Below are positions 28,739 through 38,481 of a stretch of 64,000 bases of DNA, one piece after another. Made by a program: the position numbers and the translations under genes. Location of the stretch: the NCBI GenBank assembly GCA_963793415.1, contig CAWCAC010000002.1, forward strand, positions 1,178,001 to 1,242,000, given 5' to 3'. Numbering within the stretch: the first letter of the stretch is position 1; every line of letters starts with the position of its first letter. The notes below the pieces were generated by a model. It saw nothing but the letters and a program-made list of their open reading frames with translations. It was not told the origin of the DNA and did no database searches. The DNA comes from CAXMST01 sp963793415 (GTDB lineage: Bacteria; Actinomycetota; Thermoleophilia; Solirubrobacterales; 70-9).

Positions 28739-29447
28739 CATCCGCTTCATTGGACACTCTTGCGTCGAGCTCATCGACGGCGATTCGCGCGTGCTCGTCG
28801 ACCCGTTTCTGGCGCCGAACAACCCGGAGGCGACGATCACTGCCGAGGAGGTCGACCCGACGACGATCCTGGTCACGCACGCCCACGTCGACCACCTCGC
28901 CGATTGCGTAGGGATCGCCCAGCGCACCGGCGCGACGGTCGCGGCGATCGTCGAGCTCGCGAACTGGCTCGGAGAGCAGGGCGTCGAGAACACCGTCGAC
29001 CCGAACCTGGGCGGCACCGTCGACTTTCCCTGGGGCTGGGCGAAGCTGGTCCAGGCGTGGCACACGAGCACGGCGCCGGGCAGTGCCGATGCGCCGTTCA
29101 GCCCGACTCCCGGGACCGTGATCGGGCACGCTGCAGGCTGGGTCGTAAACATCGGCGGCAAGACGGTGTACCACCTCGGCGACACCGCGCTGTTCGGCGA
29201 TCTCGAGCTGATCGCGAAGCGGACGCCCGTCGACGTCGCCCTGATCCCGGTCGGCGGCCACTACACGATGGACCGCCACGACGCCGTCGTCGCGGCCGAG
29301 CTGATCGGAGCGCCGACCGTGATTCCGGTCCATCACACGACCTTCCCGCCGATCGAGACGGACCTCGAAGCCTTCAAGCAGGAGCTCGAGGAGAAGACCG
29401 ACTCACAGGCCGTGCTGCTGGAGCCGGGGGAGACCCACTCGATCTGA
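28731..29447 (+). CDS. UPF0173-type metal-dependent hydrolase (UlaG-like MBL fold)
   Basis: Metallo-beta-lactamase-fold hydrolase of 238 aa. FIGHSCVEL opens the fold. THAHVDHLAD is the metal-binding HxHxDH motif, YHLGDTALFGDL the bridging-Asp strand, PVGGHYTMD and VIPVHHTTFP the remaining ligands. Cytoplasmic; the substrate is unknown but related enzymes open lactone or phosphodiester bonds. The ATG overlaps the stop of the helical protein upstream. Confidence 0.87.
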   Translation: MTDIRFIGHSCVELIDGDSRVLVDPFLAPNNPEATITAEEVDPTTILVTHAHVDHLADCVGIAQRTGATVAAIVELANWLGEQGVENTVDPNLGGTVDFPWGWAKLVQAWHTSTAPGSADAPFSPTPGTVIGHAAGWVVNIGGKTVYHLGDTALFGDLELIAKRTPVDVALIPVGGHYTMDRHDAVVAAELIGAPTVIPVHHTTFPPIETDLEAFKQELEEKTDSQAVLLEPGETHSI

Positions 29448-29466
29448 GCGGGGCTCAGCGCCGAGT

Positions 29467-31038
29467 CTAGGAGCCCGAGGCGGGGGTGGTGGCGCCGGGG
29501 GTCTCCGCCGGCGGCGTGGCCGGGGGCGGAGGATCGGCCGGGGCCGGAGCCGGGGTTGGGGCTGGGGCCGGGGCCGGGGTTGGCGGCACGTAAGGAGGGG
29601 GCGGTGTCGGCTCGACCGGCGTCGTCGGCGACGTGCCCGGGTCAGTAGAGGGCGTGCCACCGTCCGAAGCCGGGCGACCGCCGGTGCCGGTGGAGCCGCC
29701 GTCCTCGACGACGACAGCCGGGGTCTCCTCGGCCGGGGTCACGGTCGCGGGATCGCCCGTAGGCTCGCTCGCAACAGGTTCCTCGGCGCCGGTCACGGGC
29801 GCCTCGGTGTCCGGCGATCCCGTCGCCCCGCGGTCCTGCTCGGGGCGGTCCTGGCCGGTGGCGGCCGGATGCCGGTCGGCGTTCGTCACCGCTCCGGCGC
29901 CGGCTGCGGCGACGAGGAGGTGTTCGGCGAGCTGGCCGTCGTGGCTCGAGTCGGGCGCCGCCGCCGCCGTCTCAGGCGCCGGTGCTGAAGCTGCCGCGGC
30001 CGTGGCCGGGCCGTCGGAGGAGGAGCGGTCGCGAGCGACATGGGAGACCTCGACCGCGCCGGCCGTGAGCAGGGCGGCCGTGGCGACGCCGGCCACTGCC
30101 TTGGCGCCGATCACGCCGCCGATCGCGCTGAGCCCGCCACCGATGCCGCCGGCCGCCGAGCCACCCGCCGCGGTGGCGCCGACGGCGCCACCCGTCGCGG
30201 CGCCGCCACTCGCCGCGGCGCCACCGCCGCCGAAGAGCTTGCCGATGAAGGAGGTCTTGAGCAGCACGAGGGGGCCGATCGGGAGGATCGCTGCGAGCGC
30301 CTTGCGGTCGCTGCGCAGCTGCTTGCGGAAGCCGGCGCATCCCTCGCAGTTGCGGACGTGGAGCCGGACCGGGCCCGTCGCCTTGGTCAGGCCTTCGGCG
30401 GCCTCGGCCAGGGTGACCCGGACCTCCTCGCAGCTCAGCGTGCGGGACTCGCTCGACTCGGCAAGCGTGATCCGGGCCCGAACGAGCAGCGACTTGACGG
30501 CGGGGATCGTCGTGTCCATCGCGACCGCGATCTCCTCGTATGACATCTGGTCGATCTCGCGCAGGAGCAGCGCCGTGCGCTGCGTCTCCGGCAGTGTGCC
30601 GACGTCGTTGAGGACCTCGCGCAGCTCCTCGCGGTTCTGGACGCGCTCGGCGGTCGTCGTCCCGTGCATGTGCGGGTGGATGTCCATCGAGTCCTGCCCC
30701 TCGTGGACGGGGCGGCGAAGGTGGTTGAGGCAGCGGTTGCGGGCGATCCGGTAGAGCCAGGGCCGCACGTTGATCTTGCGGTCGTCGGCGAGCATCGCGG
30801 CGTGGGCGTTGGCGAAGACCTCCTGAAGGACGTCCTCGGCATCCTGACGGCTCTTCAGCATCGAGCTGCAGAAAGCGAGCAGTCGCGACTGGTAGCGGTC
30901 GAAGAGAACCTCGAAGGCGCGATCGTTGCCGCTGCGGATCAGCGCGACCAAACGCTCGTCGCCCTCGAGCTTGAGGACGGGAGAGCGACGGGCGAGTAGC
31001 CCTCGACGGGACGCGTGTGAGAGTGCGGATGCTTCCAT
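29467..31038 (-). CDS. ECF sigma factor fused to zinc-finger anti-sigma-like, transmembrane and Pro/Thr-rich extracellular segments
   Basis: One 523-residue chain. Sigma-70 region 2 (about 30-100: GNDRAFEVLFDRYQSRLLAF, DAEDVLQEVFANAH, RPWLYRIARNRCLNHLRR) is followed by region 4 (about 145-195: LPETQRTALLLREIDQMSYEE). Next comes a zf-HC2-like element with HxxxCxxC (HVRNCEGC, about 230), a Gly/Ala-rich hydrophobic region forming a membrane segment (about 310-340), then about 180 residues rich in Pro, Ala, Thr and Glu. Sigma and its membrane-bound inhibitor are normally separate genes, so this is a self-contained signalling protein. It is transcribed away from tRNA-Leu. Confidence 0.85.
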   Translation of the reverse strand: MEASALSHASRRGLLARRSPVLKLEGDERLVALIRSGNDRAFEVLFDRYQSRLLAFCSSMLKSRQDAEDVLQEVFANAHAAMLADDRKINVRPWLYRIARNRCLNHLRRPVHEGQDSMDIHPHMHGTTTAERVQNREELREVLNDVGTLPETQRTALLLREIDQMSYEEIAVAMDTTIPAVKSLLVRARITLAESSESRTLSCEEVRVTLAEAAEGLTKATGPVRLHVRNCEGCAGFRKQLRSDRKALAAILPIGPLVLLKTSFIGKLFGGGGAAASGGAATGGAVGATAAGGSAAGGIGGGLSAIGGVIGAKAVAGVATAALLTAGAVEVSHVARDRSSSDGPATAAAASAPAPETAAAAPDSSHDGQLAEHLLVAAAGAGAVTNADRHPAATGQDRPEQDRGATGSPDTEAPVTGAEEPVASEPTGDPATVTPAEETPAVVVEDGGSTGTGGRPASDGGTPSTDPGTSPTTPVEPTPPPPYVPPTPAPAPAPTPAPAPADPPPPATPPAETPGATTPASGS

Positions 31039-31189
31039 GGGACGGGGCGAGACTGCGCCTGTATCAACACCGTATCGGCCGATTTGTTGCGTTCCCTAAA
31101 GATCAGCTCCCGATCCCGTAAAGAAGCTGCACTCCCGTAGCAGGACGCATGACTTACGTAGTCGGGCGACGGCCCCATACGATGGCCGG

Positions 31190-31275
31190 GCCCGGGTAGG
31201 CAAACTGGTAAAGCCCGCGGCCTTAAAAAGCCGCTGTCCCTCGGGGCGTTGTGGGTTCGAGTCCCACCCCGGGCA
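31190..31275 (+). tRNA. tRNA-Leu (UAA), anticodon loop of eight bases
   Basis: Acceptor GCCCGGG pairs with CCCGGGC (discriminator A at 31275). The D arm is 31199-31215 and the T arm is GTGGG-TTCGAGT-CCCAC. A long class II variable arm with a TCCCTCGGGG stem identifies Leu. The anticodon stem GCGGC (31217-31221) pairs with GCCGC (31230-31234). The loop between them is CTTAAAAA, one A longer than the normal seven; anticodon UAA at positions 34-36. CCA is not encoded. An imperfect hairpin at 31314-31341 may terminate it. Confidence 0.88.
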
Positions 31276-31384
31276 TCGATATCTGGGCTCAGCGCCCTCG
31301 CTCCGCCTTCTGTCCGCTTCTTCAGCGGGCAGAGGAAGCGGGGCGCCTCGAGCCTGCGCTTGAGCGCGAGCGAGGACTGCTCGG

Positions 31385-31528
31385 TCTTCACTCGAGGGGA
31401 TCGCCTTCGACGGCTTCCCGATCTACGGCAACCGCGACATCGACGGCAAGAAGGTGAAGCCGTCCGAGCTCGACGGCTGCAACGGGATCAAGAGCCCGAC
31501 TCCGGAGTTCCCGGACGGGATCTTTCGA
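31385..31528 (+). pseudogene. Inverted 3' part of a YHYH-domain protein gene
   Basis: In the plus frame this stretch reads SSLEGIAFDGFPIYGNRD, then DGKKVKPSELDGCNG and SPTPEFPDGIF, the second half of a YHYH domain (the usual GIALDGFPIYG ... DECNG pattern). The first half lies just downstream on the opposite strand. The reading stops resembling the family after FPDGIF, where a final YHYVLT-like strand would be expected, so the true 3' end is lost. No start codon or ribosome-binding site belongs to this fragment. It cannot be expressed as a functional protein on its own. Confidence 0.75.
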
Positions 31529-31529
31529 C

Positions 31530-32096
31530 CTGCCGGCTCACGCACTTCGAGAGTGCGTGGTAGTGGTAGGCCGACAGCGGCCGCGGCGCCGGGTGCCCGA
31601 AGCAGTCGTCGACGAGCGGCACCTGCTCGCCCTCGTCGTTGGTGAGCGTGAAGTTCGAGGCGGCCGCGACGGTCTCGCCGTCGCCCTCGAACGGGTTGTA
31701 GGTCATCGCGCCCGAGATCATCAAGCCGACCGGACCCGTCTTGATCACGTCTTCGAGTCCGCCTTGCGCGGCCTGGTCGTGATCGGGAAGTCGTACCGCT
31801 GCCGTTTGATCGCCTGATCCGAGGTCTCGATGTGGGAGTTGGTCTCGTCTGGGACGACGACGCCGGGGTTCGGCACCGCGTACTCAGGCAGCAGCTCGTG
31901 GTTGGGGAGGCCGTCGGAGCGGTAGCGCAGGGTGTGCGCCTCCTTGTCGAAGGTGACCCTGACGTTGTCGCCCCAGCCCGCCTGCTTGAAGGCCTTGGCC
32001 GTGTCGGTCCTCTTGGCGGCGGCGGCAGTGGCCGGCCAGGCTCAGGGCCGTGAGACCACCGAGGACGAGCAGAACGATCAGCATGCCTTGATTCAT
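31530..32096 (-). pseudogene. YHYH-domain secreted protein gene, 5' part, frameshifted
   Basis: The ATG at 32096 starts a clean signal peptide (MNQGMLIVLLVLGGLTALSL). Around 32030 the frame shifts, and the mature protein continues in another frame (KRTDTAKAFKQAGW, RYRSDGLPNHELLPEYAVP, QRYDFPIT). Near 31748 a second shift leads into VIKTGPVGLMISGAMTYNPF, LVDDCFGHPAPRP and the diagnostic AYHYHALSKCVSR. The rest of the domain is found inverted at 31385-31528. A perfect 8-bp palindrome CACGCACT-TCGAG-AGTGCGTG (31539-31559) sits at the breakpoint. Two frameshifts plus an inversion mean the gene is dead, unless the assembly is wrong. Confidence 0.78.
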
Positions 32097-32140
32097 TGGT
32101 CGCTTCCCTCCCTCAAGGGCGATTTTCGTTCCGAGCGACT

Positions 32141-32157
32141 TATACTACAACTGTAGT
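32141..32157 (+). promoter_or_regulatory. Operator and -10 element overlapping the tetR start
   Basis: TATACT (32141-32146) is a good -10 hexamer. The perfect inverted repeat ACTACA-AC-TGTAGT (32144-32157) overlaps both it and the GTG start codon, suggesting a leaderless, autoregulated transcript. TACANNTGTA is also the core of BlaI/CopY-type operators, so the binder is not certain to be the adjacent TetR protein. Confidence 0.5.
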
Positions 32158-32767
32158 GACTACGCACGAGAAATCCGACGAGGCTGAGCGGCGGCGCCGC
32201 GACGGCGTCGAGCGCCGCAGACTCGTCGCCGACGCGGCGCTCACGGTGCTCGCCGAGCGGGGCGCCCGTGGGCTCACGCATCGGGCCGTCGATCAGGCGG
32301 CCGGCCTGCCGCAGGGCTCGACCTCGAACGTCTTCCGCTCGCGAGCGGCGCTGCTCGCGGGAGCGCTCGAGCGCCACGCCGAGCTCGACCTCGCGGCCGC
32401 CGGCCCGGCGCCCGCGGACGAGTCCGGGTTGCCGCCGATCAGCCGCGAGCGGGCGGTCGCGCTGATCACCGCCGCGGTTGAGCCCGTGATCGCGCGCCGG
32501 GAGCTGAACGTCGCCCGGTTCGAGCTGCTGCTCGAGTCGACCCGCCGGACTGAGCTGCGCGGGCCGATCGCCGCCGCCCGCGGGCGCTTCGCGGCGACGG
32601 CCGGCCGGGTCCTGGTCGCGATGGGATGTACCGACCCCGAGCGTCACACCGCGCAGCTGCTCGCGGCGCTCGACGGGATCGTGATCGCCGACCTGTACGG
32701 CGACGGCGCCGCGCTAGACCATGACGACATCGCGGCGCTCGTCGGCCGCGTGCTCGATCGCTGCTGA
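32156..32767 (+). CDS. TetR/AcrR family transcriptional regulator
   Basis: DNA-binding repressor of 203 aa. The N-terminal HTH reads RRRLVADAALTVLAERGARG then LTHRAVDQAAGLPQGSTSNV and FRSRAALLAGAL, a typical TetR helix 2-4 arrangement. The C-terminal ligand domain is helical with no recognisable ligand motif. The GTG at 32156 is chosen because the TATACT box ends ten bases before it and the frame upstream is not protein-like. It is divergent from the YHYH pseudogene, which may have been its target. Confidence 0.85.
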   Translation: MTTHEKSDEAERRRRDGVERRRLVADAALTVLAERGARGLTHRAVDQAAGLPQGSTSNVFRSRAALLAGALERHAELDLAAAGPAPADESGLPPISRERAVALITAAVEPVIARRELNVARFELLLESTRRTELRGPIAAARGRFAATAGRVLVAMGCTDPERHTAQLLAALDGIVIADLYGDGAALDHDDIAALVGRVLDRC

Positions 32768-32900
32768 GCGTCCCGTTCGCTCTCGCACCATCCACCGTGA
32801 CGGGGTCACGCGACGGGCGCGAGCGCAAGGTTGCCGGGTAGCCGCTTGCGTGCGCGGCACGACCCCCGCACCGCCCGGCGATCGTGGGTACCTTGCCCGG

Positions 32901-34919
<2,019 letters not shown>

Positions 34920-34926
34920 GCGTGAG

Positions 34927-35691
34927 CTAGCTCGAGACCGTGCGCTTGTAGCGCCAGGTCGCGAGCGGCGCGAAGACGACGATCAGGCCGACGCACCAGG
35001 CGACCGCGCCCCAGATGCTGTTGCCGGCGGGAGCGCCGAGCCACAGTGCCCGCATCGCGTCGATGATCACCGTGAACGGGTTCACGGTCGCGAACGCCTC
35101 GAGCCAGCTCGGCATCGTCTCGATCGGGACGAAGGCCGAGGAGGCGAAGGTGAGCGGGAAGATGATGATGAAGCCGATCTGCTGGGCTGCCTCTGGGGTC
35201 GAGGACGAGAGGCCCATCAGCGCGAAGATCCAGCTGAACGCGTATCCCATCAGCAGCACCAGCAGGATCCCGCCGACGATCTCGGCCGGGTTGGCGTCGA
35301 AGCTGAAGCCGAGGATGAAGCCGACGATCAACATCACCGCGAGCGAGACCGCGTTGGTGACGATGTCGGAGATGGTGCGGCCGGAGAGCACCGCCGAGCG
35401 GGCGATCGGCAGCGACCGAAAGCGGTCGATCAGCCCCTTCTTCAGGTCCTCGGCGAGCGCGATCGCGGTCACGAAGCCGCCGAAGGCGATCGTCTGAACG
35501 ATGATCCCCGGCATCAGGAAGTCGACGTAGCTGTAGCCGGGCGTCGCGATCGCGCCGCCGAGCACGTAGACGAAGAGCAGGATGAACATGATCGGCTGCA
35601 CGAGGAAGCCGACGACGAGCTCGGGCGAGCGGCGGAACCGCAGCAGGTTGCGCTTGCCGAGCAGCAGCGTGTCGACGAGCCCGTGCCTCAT
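34927..35691 (-). CDS. ABC-2 type transporter permease (DrrB-like)
   Basis: Six-helix membrane subunit of 254 aa: short cytoplasmic start with LLLGKRNLLRFRRSPELV, helices beginning at FLVQPIMFILLFVYVLGGAI, and the EDLKKGLIDRFRSLPIARSA coupling loop typical of the DrrB/ABC-2 family, ending with a W-R-Y-K-R tail. Its start overlaps the ATPase stop by four bases, so the two form one exporter. Drug or lipid export is the usual role. It converges on the GH15 gene with seven bases between. Confidence 0.92.
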   Translation of the reverse strand: MRHGLVDTLLLGKRNLLRFRRSPELVVGFLVQPIMFILLFVYVLGGAIATPGYSYVDFLMPGIIVQTIAFGGFVTAIALAEDLKKGLIDRFRSLPIARSAVLSGRTISDIVTNAVSLAVMLIVGFILGFSFDANPAEIVGGILLVLLMGYAFSWIFALMGLSSSTPEAAQQIGFIIIFPLTFASSAFVPIETMPSWLEAFATVNPFTVIIDAMRALWLGAPAGNSIWGAVAWCVGLIVVFAPLATWRYKRTVSS

Positions 35692-36683
35692 CGGGCGCCC
35701 TCAGTTCCCGGCTCGGCGGCTGGCTCCGCGTCGGCGGCGGCCGGTTCGGCGCCGTGGCCGGTGAGTGCGATGAAGACGTCGTCGAGGGTGGGCCGGCCGA
35801 CGGCGATGTCCTCGATCCCGATCCCCTCGGCGTTGAGGATGCCGACCGCCTCCGCGATCGCGCCACGGCGCTCGCGGATCGGAGCGTGCAGCGCCCCTTC
35901 CTCGATCGTCGGCCGTTCGCTGACGAGCGGCTCGAGCAGCGACGAGGCGCGTTCGCAATGAGCCGCGTCTTCGAGCCGGATCTCGAGCCTGTCGCCGCCG
36001 ACCCGCGCCTTGAGCTCGTCCGAGGTGCCTTCGGCGATCACGGTGCCGTGGTCGATCACCGCGATCGAGTCAGCGAGCCGGTCGGCCTCGTCCAGGTACT
36101 GAGTCGTGAGCAGCACCGTGGTCCCCTCGGAGACCTTCTGCTCGATCGTCTCCCAGAGCCCCTGGCGGCTGCGCGGGTCGAGGCCGGTCGTCGGCTCGTC
36201 GAGGAAGATCACCGGCGGCGAGGCGACCAGCGCCGCAGCGAGGTCGAGCCGTCTCTCCATGCCGCCCGAGTAGGTGTTTGCGGGCCGGTCGCCGGCGTCG
36301 GTGAGATCGAACTGCTCGAGCAGCTCGCGGGCGCGCTCGCCCGCGGCCTTGCGGCCGAGGTGGTAGAGACGGCCGACCATCTCCAGGTTCTCGAACCCGG
36401 TCAGGTTCTCGTCGATCGCCGCGTACTGGCCGGCCAGCCCGATCTTCGCGCGCAGCTTCGTCGCGTCGGCGACCACGTCGAGGCCGGCGACGCGGGCGCT
36501 GCCGCTGTCGGGCGGAAGCAGAGTAGTCAGGATCCGAACGGCGGTCGTCTTGCCGGCGCCGTTGGGGCCGAGCAGGCCCAGTACCGTGCCGGCCTCGACC
36601 TGGAGATCGACGCTCGTCAGCGCCTCGACGTCGCCGAAGCTCTTGCCGAGCCCGCTCGTCTCGATTGCGTACCCGCCAGCCAT
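35688..36683 (-). CDS. ABC transporter ATP-binding protein, daunorubicin-resistance DrrA type
   Basis: Nucleotide-binding subunit of 331 aa. Walker A is GPNGAGKTTAVRIL (about 38-51), the signature is YSGGMERRLDLAAAL, Walker B is VIFLDEPTTGLDP, and the H-loop region reads TVLLTTQYLDEADRL. A DrrA-type C-terminal extension follows (about 225-331: GTVIAEGTSDELKARVGGDRLEI, PTLDDVFIALTGHG). It pairs with the overlapping permease gene downstream. Confidence 0.94.
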   Translation of the reverse strand: MAGGYAIETSGLGKSFGDVEALTSVDLQVEAGTVLGLLGPNGAGKTTAVRILTTLLPPDSGSARVAGLDVVADATKLRAKIGLAGQYAAIDENLTGFENLEMVGRLYHLGRKAAGERARELLEQFDLTDAGDRPANTYSGGMERRLDLAAALVASPPVIFLDEPTTGLDPRSRQGLWETIEQKVSEGTTVLLTTQYLDEADRLADSIAVIDHGTVIAEGTSDELKARVGGDRLEIRLEDAAHCERASSLLEPLVSERPTIEEGALHAPIRERRGAIAEAVGILNAEGIGIEDIAVGRPTLDDVFIALTGHGAEPAAADAEPAAEPGTEGAR

Positions 36684-36754
36684 CAGCGGCGCAGGCTAGC
36701 GATGGGTGCCGGCCGGGGTTCGTCCGCCGGCGGGCCCGCGCTGTTGAGCGGGAT

Positions 36755-37430
36755 TCAGGGCGCCGCGGGCGCTGCAGGCGGGCCGGCCGCGGCGTCCTCC
36801 GGCCCCTCTTCTGGCGCCGGCGCCGGGGTGGGCTCGGGAGCGGGAGCCGGCTCGGGAGTCGGAGCCGGCTCTGGCTCCGGGGCCGGCTCGGGTTCGGGCT
36901 CCGGGGCCGGCTCGGGTTCGGGTGCCGGTTCCGGGGCGGGCGATGGCTGCTCGCCCGGCGAGGGTTGCTCGGAGGGACCTTCGCCGTCATCTGCGGGCGG
37001 CTTCGGCTCGGCCGGCTTCTCCGGCTTGTCGGGCCGGTCGGGCTTGTCGGCCTCGACCTTGGCGTCGCCGTCCTCGAGCTTCTTCTCCTTGCCGTCCTCG
37101 GAGCCCCAGGCGGTGATCGTGACGCTGTAGGTGCCGTCGCCGACGTAGGGGACCCAGACCGAGGTCGAGCCGCCGCCGGATCCGATCCCGACCGTGCCGA
37201 GGTCGCGGACCGAGCCATCGGCAAGCGTCGCCGAGGCCGTGTAGCGCTCGGCTCCCTCGACGCCGCTCCAGCTGACGTCGATCCGGCAGGTGATCCCGGT
37301 CTCGGCGACGCCGCAGACGCCGAGCGAGGCCGAGGCGCTGAGGCCGGTCGCCGCCGCCGTCGTCGAGGGCGACCGCCTGCAGCGGGACGACGAGCGCGGC
37401 GACCAGCAGCAGCCAGTGCCAGGGGCGCAT
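36755..37430 (-). pseudogene. Secreted beta-domain protein with Pro/Glu repeat tail, one frameshift
   Basis: The ATG at 37430 begins a signal peptide (RPWHWLLLVAALVVPLQAV). The mature protein is only readable one base over, after the GACGACGGCGGCGGCGACC stretch near 37370. It continues TGLSASASLGVCGVAETG, CRIDVSWSGVEGAERYTAS (fibronectin-III-like) and VWVPYVGDGTYSVTITAW, followed by a Lys/Glu/Pro linker and a long (PAPEPEPEP)n-like tail to the stop at 36755-36757. The ATG-to-stop distance is 676 bases, one more than a multiple of three. It may be a true pseudogene, a slippage-controlled gene or a sequencing indel. Seven bases after the zinc-ribbon protein gene. Confidence 0.65.
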
Positions 37431-37437
37431 CGTCATC

Positions 37438-38400
37438 TCAGCCACCGTCCTCGGTGCCGGCGAGGGTCACGTCCGGTCGCAGCGAGGCATGCAGGGTCTC
37501 GACGTCGCCGCCGGTCTCCGGCGCGGCGCCGGGCTGGACCACGGTCGAGAGGTAGAGGCGGTAGTCGCCGGCGGCCCTCAGCGTCACCCTGATCGGCGCC
37601 TCGACGCCGTCGGCGACGGGGGCGTCGGCGCGCAGCTCGGTGATCGTGCTCTCGATCGTCGGGCCCTGGACGCGGTCGACGATCCGCGGGTCGTCGCCGA
37701 TCTCCTCGAGCTGGGCGAGCGAGCGCTGCTCGAACTCGCGGAAGGAGAGCTCGGGGTCCTCCTCGATCCACAGGGTCGCGTCGGCGAGCCCGTCCTCGGA
37801 GCCGGCCGCGAAGGCAGCGCCGTCGGGCGGATCGGACTGCTCCCATCCGGCCGGCAGCGCCAGCGAGTAGCCCGGTCCCTCGATGAACTTGGCCTGCTCG
37901 CCGCGGGCGCCCTTCGGGGCAGCGCTGATCGTGACCGACGAGGAGGGCGGAGGGGTGCCGTCGTCGCCCTGCAGCAGCGCCAGTCCGGCGACGACTCCGA
38001 GAGCCGCGATCGGGACCGAGGCCCAGGTCCAGAGGCGGGCTCGTGAGATCTTCGGCCGCTCGCCGGCACCGAGCCGCTCGCCGGCGGCGTCGCGTGCGTC
38101 GAGGATCCGGTCCCAGGCCGCGAGCAGGCCGTCCCGCAGCGGTTCCAGGGGACCGGCGCCGCCGGCGGCGGGTGGCGGCGGGTCGAAAGTCTGGCGGCAG
38201 CTCGAGCAGACGACCCGGTGGATCGCGCCGACGGGCACCGAGGCCGGCAGGCGGACGCGCGTCTCGGCGCCGCAGGTCGGGTGCCGGCAGACGACCGTGC
38301 GCACGGGCTCGCCCTCCGGCGGCTCGGGAAAGCCGCCGTTGTTTCCGCCACGAACCTGCGGCGCTTCTCTCCGCATCGTGGGGAGTTGCATGACAGGCAT
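37438..38400 (-). CDS. Zinc-ribbon membrane protein with extracytoplasmic domain, unknown function
   Basis: Not a family I can name. Residues 35-75 hold CRHPTCGAETRVRLP ... VVCSSCRQTF, a four-cysteine zinc ribbon in the cytoplasm. One transmembrane helix lies at about 125-145 (ASVPIAALGVVAGLALL). The outer domain (about 165-320) looks like a PsbP/Mog1-type fold by its pattern (GPGYSLALPAGWEQ ... WIEEDPELSFREF), which is seen in actinobacterial lipoproteins. Divergent from the adenylate cyclase gene. It and the frameshifted gene downstream look like one transcription unit. Confidence 0.75.
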   Translation of the reverse strand: MPVMQLPTMRREAPQVRGGNNGGFPEPPEGEPVRTVVCRHPTCGAETRVRLPASVPVGAIHRVVCSSCRQTFDPPPPAAGGAGPLEPLRDGLLAAWDRILDARDAAGERLGAGERPKISRARLWTWASVPIAALGVVAGLALLQGDDGTPPPSSSVTISAAPKGARGEQAKFIEGPGYSLALPAGWEQSDPPDGAAFAAGSEDGLADATLWIEEDPELSFREFEQRSLAQLEEIGDDPRIVDRVQGPTIESTITELRADAPVADGVEAPIRVTLRAAGDYRLYLSTVVQPGAAPETGGDVETLHASLRPDVTLAGTEDGG

Positions 38401-38481
38401 TGAATCGGAGTCGGGCCGTCTTTACTTGAGCGGCGGCCAGCGCTGCCGTCCCCGCTTGCAGATTGCGGTGCTTGGGGGAGA

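Noticed and set aside
30939..31391. Minus-strand frame reading GGTRTHN through tRNA-Leu
   Set aside because: It is the antisense of the tRNA T arm plus flank, a common false gene.
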